Origin: CAZDET01 sp964504335
GTDB taxonomy: Bacteria; Bacteroidota; Bacteroidia; Chitinophagales; Saprospiraceae
Assembly: GCA_964504335.1 (NCBI GenBank)
Contig: CAZDET010000013.1
Span: forward strand, 1-64,000
Direction of reading: 5' to 3'
DNA length: 64,000 bases
The translations under genes and the position numbers were made by a program. Shown one piece after another: positions 36,122 to 45,766 of this stretch. The notes under the pieces are model-generated. The model was not told where the DNA came from and searched no databases. It worked only from the letters and a program-made list of their open reading frames with translations. The number at the start of each line of letters is the position of its first letter. The first letter of the stretch is position 1.

Positions 36122-38596
36122 CTATTTTCTGGCGACGGTGAAGCGATGGGTGAACTCGCCGTCTTCATCGCGCCAGCGTAGTAGATAGGTTCCCGATTGA
36201 AGTCTGTCGGTGGGGATAGTGAGGCGATTGAAGCCGTCCTCTACCTTTGCGTCCGCGGAGCGGATTTCCTGACCGGTGATGGAGAGCAACGTCCAGCGGC
36301 CCACTCCTTTATGGGTGGAGCTGAACTCGAAGTTTAATTCGGTCGACGCCGGATTGGGAAACAGTCGCGTTTCTATGGGTACTTCGACGGGCTTGCTGCC
36401 AGGCTCCTCTACGAGATTATTACAGCCTTGCCCTTCGTAGATCGTTAGATTTCGGAAATAAGAATTCCCGTTGCGCAATCCGGCATCCTGGTCCGCCACA
36501 AAGAAGAGGCGGTCCGCTCTGCCGGTGTAGTACCGACCGACGGGGATCACGTAGCGAATCCACTGCCCGTTGCCCGGATAGTTTTTGAAGTCGCGAATGC
36601 CCCAGCTTTGGGTCCCGTACAACTGGAAGGTTAGCCCGGAGGTAATCGTCTCGTTATCATCGAATCCAATGCCGTGGATTTCTCCGATGCGCGTGGAGCG
36701 GAATTCGAATTCCAGTACGGTATTCGCGCTGATATTGTAGGTGAGCGGAATGGATTTCCAGGCATTGTTCTCGAGGTACAGCACATTACCGCTCTGCTGA
36801 ATTTGATATGCACCGGCATCCTGGTTGGCACCGTAGGATTGCACTGTAAAGTCGTTGAAGTTGATCGCCAGGCAATCGCCGTTACCGCCACCATCGGTTC
36901 CACCAATGCAGAAGTCAGCCGTTTCACTCGATCCGAATACCCCACCATTGGCAAGTGTACCACCATTGGCATCCGTTAGGGTAAAGGAGCCGTTTCCATA
37001 ATCGCAGCAAATGCCGTCATTGTACGAATCCCGTAGGGTAATCGTGTAGCAGCCGGGAGGCAGGCAGAAGGTTTCCTGAAGGGTAGTATTGGCCTCTTGC
37101 TTGTCGTAATTATCCCCACTTTCTACTAATTGTCCGTTGCTATTCCGAATTTCCCAACTCGTTTCCATCGGGTAGGTATCAAAAACGAGTCGGAAGTTCA
37201 CATTCTCGCAGTCATTACCGCCGCCACCATTTCCGCCACCGTTTCCGCCACCGCCGGAGCCACCACCGCCACCGCCGGCACACGCCTGGGTGCAGCTGGC
37301 AGATGCCACCACATTGCGAATCACGTTGCCGGGTTGCGGGCCGAATCCTTTTGTGAAATTGATACCCGTATAGCTGATGTGGCAATACGACATTATGGTG
37401 CCGCCATTGGAAGGTATACCTGGATTAGGGCAATTCCCCTCGGTGAAGCCGGCGCAGCCGTCGATAGCCGTACCGTTGCCGTTCCAGGCGCAAGCGTGCG
37501 TGTGCTGCGAGCCCAGGAGGTGGCCCAATTCATGTGCCACCACCATGACGGTGTAGGAGTAAGTGGGCACTTGCCGAAAGGAGGTGCCGATACTCGAAAA
37601 GCTCAGCCGGGCGGAGTTGTAGGGATGGCACAGCCCGTCGAGCACCGCAATGCCGCCGCTGGCCTGGTAAGACAGCAGTTGCCCCAGATCGCCGTTGAAA
37701 CTGGTGCGGGTGCGCTGGAATTGATTGAGCAGGGTCGAGCTGGAGTTGCCGGAGTAGGGGCTGGGAGTGTTCCAGACCAGCACTTCGCTGATCGCTAAGT
37801 TGATGTTCTCATTAGCGTACAAGGTGGCAACCTCGTTGAAGATGGCCTCTACATAATTGACCGCTCCGCTCGTCCCGCCTTTATTGTTGTAGATATCGTG
37901 GTCTACCTCGAAGTATATCCGCACGCAGCCGGCCGACCGCCCATCGGCGGTCGCTGTACTCAACTGTTCACGGGTGTAGGCCAACCCGTTGTCGACCGTG
38001 CCGCATTCAAAGCGTTCGTTGCTGAGAAGCGTGGCGTCGTTGTACAGCACATAGGGAAACACCTCGGGCGGGAGGCGCTCCTCGGTTACCTTACCGAGTA
38101 CCAGGTTGCCCACCTCGGGGGTGCTAATGAGTCCGCTCATTTCGCCGTCGAAGACGGAAATGGCGGCGATGGAGTTGCGTTGGCCAACCACCACTCCCCG
38201 ATAGTGAATGCCGCGGTCATAAGCCACCGGCTCCTGGTTGCTGCTCTCAAAAACGAGAAAGGAAGGATCGACGATCTCAACGCGCACCAAATCCAATTCG
38301 AGGGGTGAACGCCCGGCCTGCGGCAGACGGAGCCGCAGAGCTTCCGGAGCTTCCTGCAATAGGGTGGCGCGCTGCTCTTCGTTGAGATTCAGCACCGTAT
38401 AATCAGTTCCTGGAATAGCTGCCTCCAGGCGATCCCGGCCATTTGCCGGGGTGAATAAGTCCTTGTATTCGGTGAAGGTAGTTCGGGCACTGCGCGCCGC
38501 AGCGACCAGGTCGGCGGGGCGAATACCCCCGGTTTGAGCGTGAAGGGAGAGGACCAGCAATAGCAGTCCCACTGTCATTCGCAATGACATTCTCAT
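36122..38596 (-). CDS. Secreted reprolysin-like metalloprotease with T9SS sorting domain (copy 1)
   Basis: This 824-residue protein has a signal peptide (about 1-21), a prodomain-like region, and a metzincin catalytic domain with HELGHLLGSQH at 355-365 and the Met-turn T-I-M-S-Y-C. A Gly/Asn linker near 445-470 follows, then a beta domain with an I-C-C-D-Y-G-N-G-S motif, a lectin-like beta-sandwich and a Por sorting tail (F-P-N-P, then S-G-T-Y-L-L-R-W). It is a probable secreted peptidase delivered by T9SS. It is the most distal of three tandem paralogues on the same strand and has its own promoter space of about 400 bases. A short hairpin CGAGGG/CCCTCG lies 26 bases before the start. Confidence 0.92.
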   Translation of the reverse strand: MRMSLRMTVGLLLLVLSLHAQTGGIRPADLVAAARSARTTFTEYKDLFTPANGRDRLEAAIPGTDYTVLNLNEEQRATLLQEAPEALRLRLPQAGRSPLELDLVRVEIVDPSFLVFESSNQEPVAYDRGIHYRGVVVGQRNSIAAISVFDGEMSGLISTPEVGNLVLGKVTEERLPPEVFPYVLYNDATLLSNERFECGTVDNGLAYTREQLSTATADGRSAGCVRIYFEVDHDIYNNKGGTSGAVNYVEAIFNEVATLYANENINLAISEVLVWNTPSPYSGNSSSTLLNQFQRTRTSFNGDLGQLLSYQASGGIAVLDGLCHPYNSARLSFSSIGTSFRQVPTYSYTVMVVAHELGHLLGSQHTHACAWNGNGTAIDGCAGFTEGNCPNPGIPSNGGTIMSYCHISYTGINFTKGFGPQPGNVIRNVVASASCTQACAGGGGGGSGGGGNGGGNGGGGNDCENVNFRLVFDTYPMETSWEIRNSNGQLVESGDNYDKQEANTTLQETFCLPPGCYTITLRDSYNDGICCDYGNGSFTLTDANGGTLANGGVFGSSETADFCIGGTDGGGNGDCLAINFNDFTVQSYGANQDAGAYQIQQSGNVLYLENNAWKSIPLTYNISANTVLEFEFRSTRIGEIHGIGFDDNETITSGLTFQLYGTQSWGIRDFKNYPGNGQWIRYVIPVGRYYTGRADRLFFVADQDAGLRNGNSYFRNLTIYEGQGCNNLVEEPGSKPVEVPIETRLFPNPASTELNFEFSSTHKGVGRWTLLSITGQEIRSADAKVEDGFNRLTIPTDRLQSGTYLLRWRDEDGEFTHRFTVARK

Positions 38597-39013
38597 GGTT
38601 TGTGAAATCGTTTTTGGGATGCGAGGGTGCCCTCGAAATACCCCGTTTGTGTGAATTAGCGTGTCGTATACCGAGGCGTCAGTGCCTCAAATCGATCCAT
38701 CTCCACAGGAGATGGTCCCTTACAAACCGGGGTCAGTGAATAGATTAGATACTGTTCACGGGGAAAGAGAACCAATGATAAATGGAAAACTGGGAAGGTC
38801 TAAAAAGCTTTCGGAAGGTTCGGTGTGCAACCGGGGAAGATTCCTTATGGATATATACAAATAACGCGAATATTGACGGAAGGATATGTGCGCCCCCGTT
38901 TTTTTTGAGAGCCAGCTTTTGGAAGGCACCTATTTGGGAAGGAATGGTGATTTTTTAATGGTGAATGGCGAATAGTGAAAATTCACCATTCGCCATTCGC
39001 TATTCGCTATTAA
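38597..39013. other. Intergenic region between protease copies 1 and 2
   Basis: The right part (38943-39015) is a heptameric repeat tract that folds as the terminator-like hairpin listed separately. The left part carries the hairpin CGAGGG-TG-CCCTCG at 38622-38635. The rest holds no gene I can support, and no consensus TAnnTTTG is visible. Confidence 0.6.
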
Positions 39014-39015
39014 TT
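38943..39015. repeat. Heptameric repeats forming a 16-bp hairpin (probable terminator of copy 2)
   Basis: Words AATGGTG, AATGGCG and AATAGTG on the left and ATTCACC, ATTCGCC, ATTCGCT (twice) on the right follow a period of 7. The halves pair at 38964-38979 with 38982-38997 with one mismatch. Because it sits just past the stop of the minus-strand protease it can end that transcript. Confidence 0.8.
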
Positions 39016-41464
39016 ATCTCACTACCTGAATCCTGGTAACCTGGGTTTGCTCTCCCTGTCGTAAGCGCAGCAGGTAGATGCCCGCAGGCAGGCTGTTCGT
39101 TTCCAACACTGTTTGGAAAGAACCGCCGGGTGCAGCGACTTCTCTTCCGAGTAGTTGCTGGCCGGTCAGGGTATACACTCCCAACTGGATAGTCGCAGCT
39201 TGGGGCGTTTCGATCTGAATATTCATCCGATCGCTAACCGGATTCGGGAATACATGGTAGATAATCCGGGCCGGATTCACAACGGCTACGGCTCCCGGCA
39301 GTGGTTCGTTGAGGGGCGGCTGCGCAGTGCTGCAGGCACTTCCCTCGTAGATACGAATGTTGCGGAAGTACGAGGTTCCGTCTCTTTGACGGCTGTCATC
39401 GTCTGCTACGAAGAAGAGGCGATCAAAAGTTCCGGTGTAAAACTGGCCTACCGGAATGCGGTAGGATTCCCAGTAGCCGACGTTAGAATAGTTGTCGAAG
39501 TTGTTAATCCCCCAGCCCTGAGTGCCGTATACCTTGAAGGTACGGTTGTCGGAAATGGCGTCGTCATTATCGAAACCGATGCCGTGGATTTCACCCTGTG
39601 CTGTGGAACCGAAGTCGAATTCGATTACCGTCGATTCGGTCACCGTGTAGTCGAGGGCCAGAGACTTCCAGGCGTTGTCGCTGAGCTTGATCACGTTGCC
39701 GCCATCCAGCGTTTCGATGGTGCCGAAGTCTTGACCATCGCCGTAGGGTCGGATAGTGTAGTCGTTGAAATCGACGGTCAGGCAACTGCTCGGTGGTTCC
39801 GGATCAGCCTCCTTGCCGATACAGAAATCCTGAGCGTCCTGCTGCGCGAATTGGCCGCCGCTGATCAGGGTAGCACCCGTCGAATCGGTTACCGCAAAGG
39901 AACCATTGCCGTAGGCACAGCAGATCCCGTCTCCGTAGGAATCGAAGATGGTAAAGGTGTAACATCCGTCTGGCAGACAGAAAGATTCCCGTTTCACCGA
40001 ACCCGCTCCGCTGTAGGGGCCGCCGGAGGCTACGGTCGTACCGCTCTCATCAGTTAATTCCCAAGTCGTTTCGCCTGGATAGCGATCCAGTACCAACTGG
40101 AGCTCTACGGTATTTCCGTCGCAGCCGTCGTCGCCACCGTCACCACCGCCATCATCATCCCCGCAGGCGTTGAGGCAGTTTGCAGTTGATACGCTATTAC
40201 GGATGACGTTGCCCGGTTGCGGGCCGAAGCCGAGGGCCAGGTCCTTTCCCGCATTTTGCAGGTGGCAGTACGACATGATGGTTCCGCCGGCACTCGGAAC
40301 GCCGGGACGCCGGCAGCTTCCCTCCGTCTGATAGCAGCCGTCGATGGCCGTGCCGTTGCCGTTCCACACGCAGGCGTGCGTGTGCCGGGAGCCAAAGAGG
40401 TGCCCGAATTCGTGCGTGATTACATCAACCGTCCAACTGTAGGACGGTACTGTCGCGTACCCATTCTGAATATTGGAAAAGCACATGCTACGGGCCCGCA
40501 CCGAATTGCACAGTCCGGAAAAGCCGGCGGCAATTCCTCCACTTGCCCGGAAGGAGACGAGCCCGGCCAGGTCGCCGTTGAAATTGGACGACGTCTGCTG
40601 GAAATCACTCAGCATGCCACTGGAACTGTTTGAATTGTAGGGGCTTTGGGTGGTCCAGACGTAGATTTCCGATAGCTCCAGGTTAATCTGCTCGTTGGCG
40701 TAGATGGTAGCCATCTGGTTGAATACGCCGGTGATGAAATTATTGGTATTCTGAAGCGAGCCGCGGGCATCGTATACGTTATCATCAACTTCGAGGTAAA
40801 TGCGCACGCAGTCGTCCAATGCCCGGCCGTTTTGTGGGTGTGCCGAAAGTTCCTCGCGCGTATATACGTAGCCGTCATCTGCTGTGCCACAGTCGAGCGA
40901 CATCCGCTCCATAATCTGCTGGTCTTCGTAGATTACGTGCTCCCCATCGCGAAATCCCTGATCTTCCAGTTTGCCGATTACGTAATTGCCCTCCGGACGG
41001 GCAATCAGGCCTACCAATTCTTCTCCAAAAATACTGAGGGCTACTACGGATCGGTCATCACCGGCCACTACTCCGCGGTAGTGAACACCTCGTTCCAGAT
41101 CGACGGGTGCGTTCGTGGCGCTTTCTACGAGGCGAAAATCATCTGCCAGTACCTCGACGCGAACCAATTGAAGGTCCATGCCCGAACGGGCGCTCGTCGG
41201 CAGCGTGAGGGTAATGGCCTCGGGGGCCTCGGCCCGGAGGCGCTCCAAACCCGCCCGGTTGAGATCGAGCACCTGGTAGGATGTGGCTTCCGCGTCGAGT
41301 TCGGCCACTCGGGCAGAGCGCAAGCGGCTGGGTTGCACCAGTTCAGTGGCGCGGAATCGTTCTCCTTGATCGAGGCGCTGCGCTACCAAATCCACTGGTC
41401 GTAGCGATTGGGCAGTGAGCGCCGTTCCTAGCAACAATAGCAATAGCGTGTACCATGTCTTCAC
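39014..41464 (-). CDS. Secreted reprolysin-like metalloprotease with T9SS sorting domain (copy 2)
   Basis: This 816-residue paralogue of its two neighbours has a signal peptide (about 1-19), a zinc site HEFGHLFGSRH at 351-361 and a Met-turn T-I-M-S-Y-C-H. The same I-C-C-A-Y-G-N-G-S beta domain, the lectin-like I-H-G-I-G-F-D region and a sorting tail (F-P-N-P ... S-L-P-A-G-I-Y-L-L-R) follow. Domain order matches copy 1, except that the Gly linker is replaced by an Asp/Gly-rich one. The duplication is old, as protein identity is only moderate. It is likely secreted and surface-bound. Confidence 0.92.
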   Translation of the reverse strand: MKTWYTLLLLLLGTALTAQSLRPVDLVAQRLDQGERFRATELVQPSRLRSARVAELDAEATSYQVLDLNRAGLERLRAEAPEAITLTLPTSARSGMDLQLVRVEVLADDFRLVESATNAPVDLERGVHYRGVVAGDDRSVVALSIFGEELVGLIARPEGNYVIGKLEDQGFRDGEHVIYEDQQIMERMSLDCGTADDGYVYTREELSAHPQNGRALDDCVRIYLEVDDNVYDARGSLQNTNNFITGVFNQMATIYANEQINLELSEIYVWTTQSPYNSNSSSGMLSDFQQTSSNFNGDLAGLVSFRASGGIAAGFSGLCNSVRARSMCFSNIQNGYATVPSYSWTVDVITHEFGHLFGSRHTHACVWNGNGTAIDGCYQTEGSCRRPGVPSAGGTIMSYCHLQNAGKDLALGFGPQPGNVIRNSVSTANCLNACGDDDGGGDGGDDGCDGNTVELQLVLDRYPGETTWELTDESGTTVASGGPYSGAGSVKRESFCLPDGCYTFTIFDSYGDGICCAYGNGSFAVTDSTGATLISGGQFAQQDAQDFCIGKEADPEPPSSCLTVDFNDYTIRPYGDGQDFGTIETLDGGNVIKLSDNAWKSLALDYTVTESTVIEFDFGSTAQGEIHGIGFDNDDAISDNRTFKVYGTQGWGINNFDNYSNVGYWESYRIPVGQFYTGTFDRLFFVADDDSRQRDGTSYFRNIRIYEGSACSTAQPPLNEPLPGAVAVVNPARIIYHVFPNPVSDRMNIQIETPQAATIQLGVYTLTGQQLLGREVAAPGGSFQTVLETNSLPAGIYLLRLRQGEQTQVTRIQVVR

Positions 41465-41823
41465 GGTAAATCAATTTAGGTAAGTAATTAATGGTCTCGC
41501 GCTGGAGATTTACCAACGCGTAGCCGGGGCTTTCAGAAGAGCCGTAGATAGAAAGTTGCCAGACAGGTATCTTGGTGTAGGTAACTGGGGGGGCGGGCTG
41601 CTTAATTGCGCCCGAAGAGAAAAGAATAACGAATAGTTGCTTGTCGTGAAGATAAGCGCATCCGACATAAAATGAAAATCCACAAGTGTATCCCAATCGA
41701 CTTTTCGGGTAATCTTCCTCCAAGGATTTCGTAAACGGTAGGAAATAACAAGGAAAAGGGGATGACTGCTCAGTCATCCCCCGATTCTGGGATTATAATA
41801 TTGCTTTGCAGCAAAAGAAAACA
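41465..41823. other. Intergenic region between protease copies 2 and 3
   Basis: No gene is supported: a 144-residue minus-strand frame here overlaps the start of copy 2 and has no family features. The left end contains the terminator of copy 3, listed separately; the remainder should hold the copy 2 promoter, but no clean consensus is seen. Confidence 0.5.
41758..41781 (-). terminator. Rho-independent terminator of protease copy 3
   Basis: A perfect 10-bp stem GGGGATGACT/AGTCATCCCC with a 4-base loop is followed on the minus strand by TTTTCCTTG. It lies 43 bases after the stop of the gene. Confidence 0.85.
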
Positions 41824-44727
41824 CTAGTGAATCACCGAGAAGCGACTGGTCTGCCGCCCCTCTTCCTGCCGCACGTACAATACGTAGGAACCACTGGGCA
41901 GCTCGGAGCAGGATAATGTGATGTTGTGGCTTCCGGCGTTGAGCCAGTATTGCTCGGCAAGCAGCCGGCGGCCGGCCAGGTCGAAGATCTCGATGTCTAC
42001 AGTACCCTCCAGGAGTACCTCCAAGGCGACGTTCAACTGATCGGCAACGGGGTTCGGGTAAAGCAGCAACTCCTCATTGCCTTCCCCTTGGAGGTTTTTC
42101 TCGGCAATGGGAGCCGGCAACGGAGACGTACACGTCGATCCCTCGTACAGCCGAACATTGCGGAAGAAGGAATTGCCATTGCGGGAACCACCATCGTGAT
42201 CGGCGGTGAAGAACAGCCGATTGAATGCGCCCGTGTAAAATTCACCCACCGGAATCCGGTAAGATCGCCATTCGCCATATTCTTCGTAATCGCTGTACTT
42301 AGTGTGCCCCCAGCTCTGCGTGCCGCCCACCTGGATAGTTTTGGCAGCGTCGAGGCTGTTGTCATTATCAAATCCAATCCCGTGAATTTCGGCGGGGGAA
42401 GTCGATTTGAATTCGAACTCTACGATTGTCTCTTCGGTGACTTCATAGTTGAGGTAAATTGCCTTCCAGCCATTGTTGGAAATGAACAGCTCTTTGCCGT
42501 CATCAAGGATGCGCGCCTGCCCGCGGTCTTGTGCGCCACCGTAGGATTGCGGAATAAATTGATTGAAATCGATCGCGGGGCAATTTCCCGCTTTCTTATC
42601 CGGCGACTCGGCAATGGCCACCCAGCCTACTTCTTCCGTAGTGTGGACGCGCTCTTGATCCAGGCTTTGCTCCTCGTCTATGTACAACCCCACACTTCCT
42701 TCTGCCAGATCCGAATACCGCGTCGTTGCCGGGTCGCCCCCGTCAAACGACTGCATCGCCGATAGCAGGAAGGGCGCATTTGCGAACGTGGTCCCGAATG
42801 CAATCGTTCTGGGGCGATGCGTGATTTTATCGCCTGTCCGACCGACGACGATCTCACTTTCTCCAATACTACCGGTACCGGTAGTCAGCACCATGTAATC
42901 GACCTGCTCCTCCGCGTGGTTTCCACCGTCGGCGCTGGCCTCTTCTTCCTGAATGCGGACCTCGAAGCCCTCCTGCGAAACGGCCTGCATGCGCACGGTG
43001 GTCGGTTCCGGGTCGACGATCCCGATTTGGCTGGCGAGCACCACCGGCGTTCCCTTGGCGGCTTCATCGAGCACGACCGCCCGCATCCGGTGATTCGCGC
43101 GGGTGCTTCCGGCTACCAAGGTGACACCCTCGAGCTCGTGCACGCCCTCTGGTGCGGCCAGGAAGTACGCATCCTCTTCGCCATGGGGATCGGTCTGGTA
43201 GCTCCAGTTGGCCAGCCGCACTTCGAAATCGTCCACCGTTACGGCGCGGATTTGTACGGTGACCGGCCGCTGGTCCCAACTACTCAGCCCCCCAATGACG
43301 AGTACGGGCGGCTCCTCAAAGGTGCTGGAAAAGGATACGCGCTTCCAGTTACCGTCTAGCGTGATCGCGCCATACTGTACCTGAGTATCCACTACGGCAG
43401 TGGAATCATCTGCTTTTTCGTTCGTTTCACAGCTCGTCAGGCAGCCGGCGTTGAACACGCGATTTCGGATTAAATTTCCGGGCTGAGGCCCGAATCCGTT
43501 GGCAAAATCAACCCCGACAGATTGCAAATGGCAGTAAGACATAATCGTCCCGCCGGCTTCGGGAATGCCAGGGCGTGCGCAGGCTCCCTGCACGTTGAAG
43601 CAGCCGTCGAGCGCCGTTCCATTCCCATTCCAGACACAGGCGTGGGTGTGCTGCGCCCCCAGTAAATGGCCGAATTCGTGAGTGATGACATTCACCGACC
43701 AGCTGTAGGCCGGAACTGATAGGTAGCGGTCATTAATCGCCGAAAAGGAATAGGCGTAGCGAGAATTACAGAGCACATCTACGTAGGCAATCCCCCCACT
43801 CGATTCGAACGACAGGAGGCCCGCCAGGTCTCCGTTGAAGGTTTCCCGGATGCTGCGGAAATCCCTCAGATTATCGGATGCCGAGGACGAAAAGTAAGGG
43901 TCTTGGGTGTCCCAGATGAACAGCTCACTAAGCGTAGTATTGATTTGCTCATTGGCGTAGAGCGTGGCCATCTGATTAAACAATCCGATAATATAATTAC
44001 TGACGGTGGCGACGCTTCCCAGTCGCTCGTAAATGCTGAAATCGGTCTCCAGGTAAATACGCACGCAGTTGTTGGCATCGCGTCCGTTTAGAGCAAAGGC
44101 ACTCAGCTCCTGGCGGTCGTACACAAACTGATCGTCTGGGGTTTCACAGGTCGCGGTAGGAGGAGGGAGCTTCGACTCGTTGTACAGCACATACTGGTCG
44201 GCGGCGGTACCCTGTAGCTTGCCGAGGCTAAACTGCCCATCGACGGTAGATATCGACCCGATCATTTCGTCGCCAAATACCGCCAGCGACACGACGGATT
44301 CGGTTTCCTGTTGGGCCACGATTCCGCGATAAAAAAGGCCGGAGGCAGGCCATTCCTTGCCACTACTCGTCCGGATTTTGAAGTCCTCCGCCAAAATGTC
44401 TACCCGGGCAAGAAGGAGCTCCATGGTTGATCGGCTCTGCGAAGGCAACTCCAATTTAAACGCTTCGGGTGCTCCTGCCGATAGCTGTTGGAGCACGCGC
44501 TCGTTGAGATCATAAACCGTGTATTCCGCACCGAGGGCATCTAACTCGGGAAGTCGGTTGCTGCGTTGCCGAGTTAGTTCGAATGGCTGAAAGCGGTTTT
44601 CAATTGGTGTTTTTCGTTGAATCGTTTCCACGCGCTCGCGCGGTTCTAGGGGAAGCCCACTCTGGCTATACAATGAGCAAAAACAGCAGCAAAGCCCCAG
44701 AATAATCCCAAAATATTTCATCTCCAT
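41824..44727 (-). CDS. Secreted reprolysin-like metalloprotease with extra beta domains and T9SS tail (copy 3)
   Basis: This 967-residue protein is the longest of the three paralogues. It has a signal peptide (about 1-21), a zinc site HEFGHLLGAQH at 350-360 and the Met-turn. In place of the I-C-C-x-Y-G-N-G-S domain it has about 270 residues of two repeated beta units (about 470-740) with F-E-V-R-L-A-N-W and F-E-V-R-I-Q-E, like H-type-lectin or related carbohydrate-binding repeats. The I-H-G-I-G-F-D sandwich and the sorting tail (Y-P-N-P, S-G-S-Y-V-L-Y-V) follow. The changed middle part suggests a different binding target. Confidence 0.9.
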   Translation of the reverse strand: MEMKYFGIILGLCCCFCSLYSQSGLPLEPRERVETIQRKTPIENRFQPFELTRQRSNRLPELDALGAEYTVYDLNERVLQQLSAGAPEAFKLELPSQSRSTMELLLARVDILAEDFKIRTSSGKEWPASGLFYRGIVAQQETESVVSLAVFGDEMIGSISTVDGQFSLGKLQGTAADQYVLYNESKLPPPTATCETPDDQFVYDRQELSAFALNGRDANNCVRIYLETDFSIYERLGSVATVSNYIIGLFNQMATLYANEQINTTLSELFIWDTQDPYFSSSASDNLRDFRSIRETFNGDLAGLLSFESSGGIAYVDVLCNSRYAYSFSAINDRYLSVPAYSWSVNVITHEFGHLLGAQHTHACVWNGNGTALDGCFNVQGACARPGIPEAGGTIMSYCHLQSVGVDFANGFGPQPGNLIRNRVFNAGCLTSCETNEKADDSTAVVDTQVQYGAITLDGNWKRVSFSSTFEEPPVLVIGGLSSWDQRPVTVQIRAVTVDDFEVRLANWSYQTDPHGEEDAYFLAAPEGVHELEGVTLVAGSTRANHRMRAVVLDEAAKGTPVVLASQIGIVDPEPTTVRMQAVSQEGFEVRIQEEEASADGGNHAEEQVDYMVLTTGTGSIGESEIVVGRTGDKITHRPRTIAFGTTFANAPFLLSAMQSFDGGDPATTRYSDLAEGSVGLYIDEEQSLDQERVHTTEEVGWVAIAESPDKKAGNCPAIDFNQFIPQSYGGAQDRGQARILDDGKELFISNNGWKAIYLNYEVTEETIVEFEFKSTSPAEIHGIGFDNDNSLDAAKTIQVGGTQSWGHTKYSDYEEYGEWRSYRIPVGEFYTGAFNRLFFTADHDGGSRNGNSFFRNVRLYEGSTCTSPLPAPIAEKNLQGEGNEELLLYPNPVADQLNVALEVLLEGTVDIEIFDLAGRRLLAEQYWLNAGSHNITLSCSELPSGSYVLYVRQEEGRQTSRFSVIH

Positions 44728-45096
44728 TAGGCTTGACCGACCCGACAGGCAATAGGGGGCCTACCGGCTCGGGTGGTACGGAATAAGAAGCAATCGACAT
44801 CGGGTAGAGCCGTTGGAGTGAGAATGCTAAATACGGTGTGCCCAAAGGCAAATCATCAGGTGGGAAGAGAAAATGTGGGAGTGAATTGCGCCGGATGAAT
44901 GGATGTGACTATTGGCGCAGTGCAAATTTGCGTATTTTTTTCCGAAGAGACAAGGGCCAACGGAAAAATAAAATTGCCGAAGGCTTCCGCTCGCAGTGAA
45001 ACCTTCGGCAAATTTGTCTTATCGCCCTTATTTATAAGGGTGATTCCCAGGTGGGAAAATTCATCTTTTTTAATCTACGGGCGGGAGCAGAAAATT
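44728..45096. other. Intergenic region upstream of protease copy 3
   Basis: The right half holds the terminator of the nfu operon. The left half is the presumed promoter region of copy 3. No gene is supported; a long plus-strand frame starting near 44899 is the antisense shadow of the nfu and reductase genes. Confidence 0.5.
44971..45014 (-). terminator. Rho-independent terminator of the isoprenoid/nfu operon
   Basis: TTGCCGAAGG (44974-44983) pairs with CCTTCGGCAA (45002-45011); on the minus strand the stem is followed by TTTTATTTTT. It lies about 85 bases past the nfu stop. Confidence 0.85.
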
Positions 45097-45705
45097 TTAT
45101 CCCATTTCCGCTACTACCTCCTTCACCTCGGGCACCATGCGTTTGAGCATGCCCTCGATGCCCGCTTTCAACGTGACGGTGCTGGAAGGACAACCGCTGC
45201 ACGCTCCCTGCATCACCAAGGTTACAATTCCGTTGTCATAGCGGCTGAATTCGATGTTGCCACCGTCCCCTTCCACGGCCGGCTTGACGTAGGTCTCAAT
45301 CAAATCCTTGATCTTCTTGACGATTTCAGCATCGTTGCCAGTGTATACAGTCTCCTCCTTGGCGGCAATCTCCGCTTGCGCCTCAGCGTAGCCTTCTTTG
45401 ATAATTTCGCGATCCGCCTCGATGTATTCCTTCAGAAAGGACTTCAGCTTGAGCATGATATCCTCCCAGGCGTAATTGAACTCCTTGGTGATGGTGACGA
45501 AGTTATTGGAGAAATAAACGCCCTTGACGTACGGAAATTCGAAGAGCGTTGTGGCGAGCTCCGACCATTCTTTCGCCTCTTCTACCTCCCTAAAATCGGC
45601 CGTGCCGCGGTAGAGCATGCGATTCGTCACAAATTTGAGCGTTTCCGGATTGGGGGTCTGCTCGGTGTAGAGCAGTACCGGACTTTTCGTTACCGTCTGA
45701 TCCAT
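45097..45705 (-). CDS. NifU/Nfu-like iron-sulfur scaffold protein
   Basis: This 202-residue protein has an N-terminal Nfu-type domain (Y-T-E-Q-T-P-N-P-E-T-L-K-F) and a C-terminal NifU domain with E-G-D-G-G-N-I-E-F and the cluster-binding C-S-G-C-P-S-S. It probably delivers Fe-S clusters. I start at the ATG 45705 because the family begins near this point; the open frame runs 28 residues further upstream to 45789, overlapping the reductase gene. It is the last gene of a minus-strand operon and shares it with a ferredoxin reductase. Confidence 0.92.
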   Translation of the reverse strand: MDQTVTKSPVLLYTEQTPNPETLKFVTNRMLYRGTADFREVEEAKEWSELATTLFEFPYVKGVYFSNNFVTITKEFNYAWEDIMLKLKSFLKEYIEADREIIKEGYAEAQAEIAAKEETVYTGNDAEIVKKIKDLIETYVKPAVEGDGGNIEFSRYDNGIVTLVMQGACSGCPSSTVTLKAGIEGMLKRMVPEVKEVVAEMG

Positions 45706-45766
45706 ATTTTTCGCTTTCTGCTTTATTCGTTTGTAAAACACCTCAACTTCCCGGCGGTTGATCGCC

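Noticed and set aside
37199..37275. Repeated CCGCCACC-type units that look like a tandem repeat
   Set aside because: They encode the Gly/Asn-rich linker of protease copy 1 and are explained by coding.
41343..41777. 144-codon minus-strand frame between proteases
   Set aside because: Overlaps the start of protease copy 2 in another frame and has no recognisable features.
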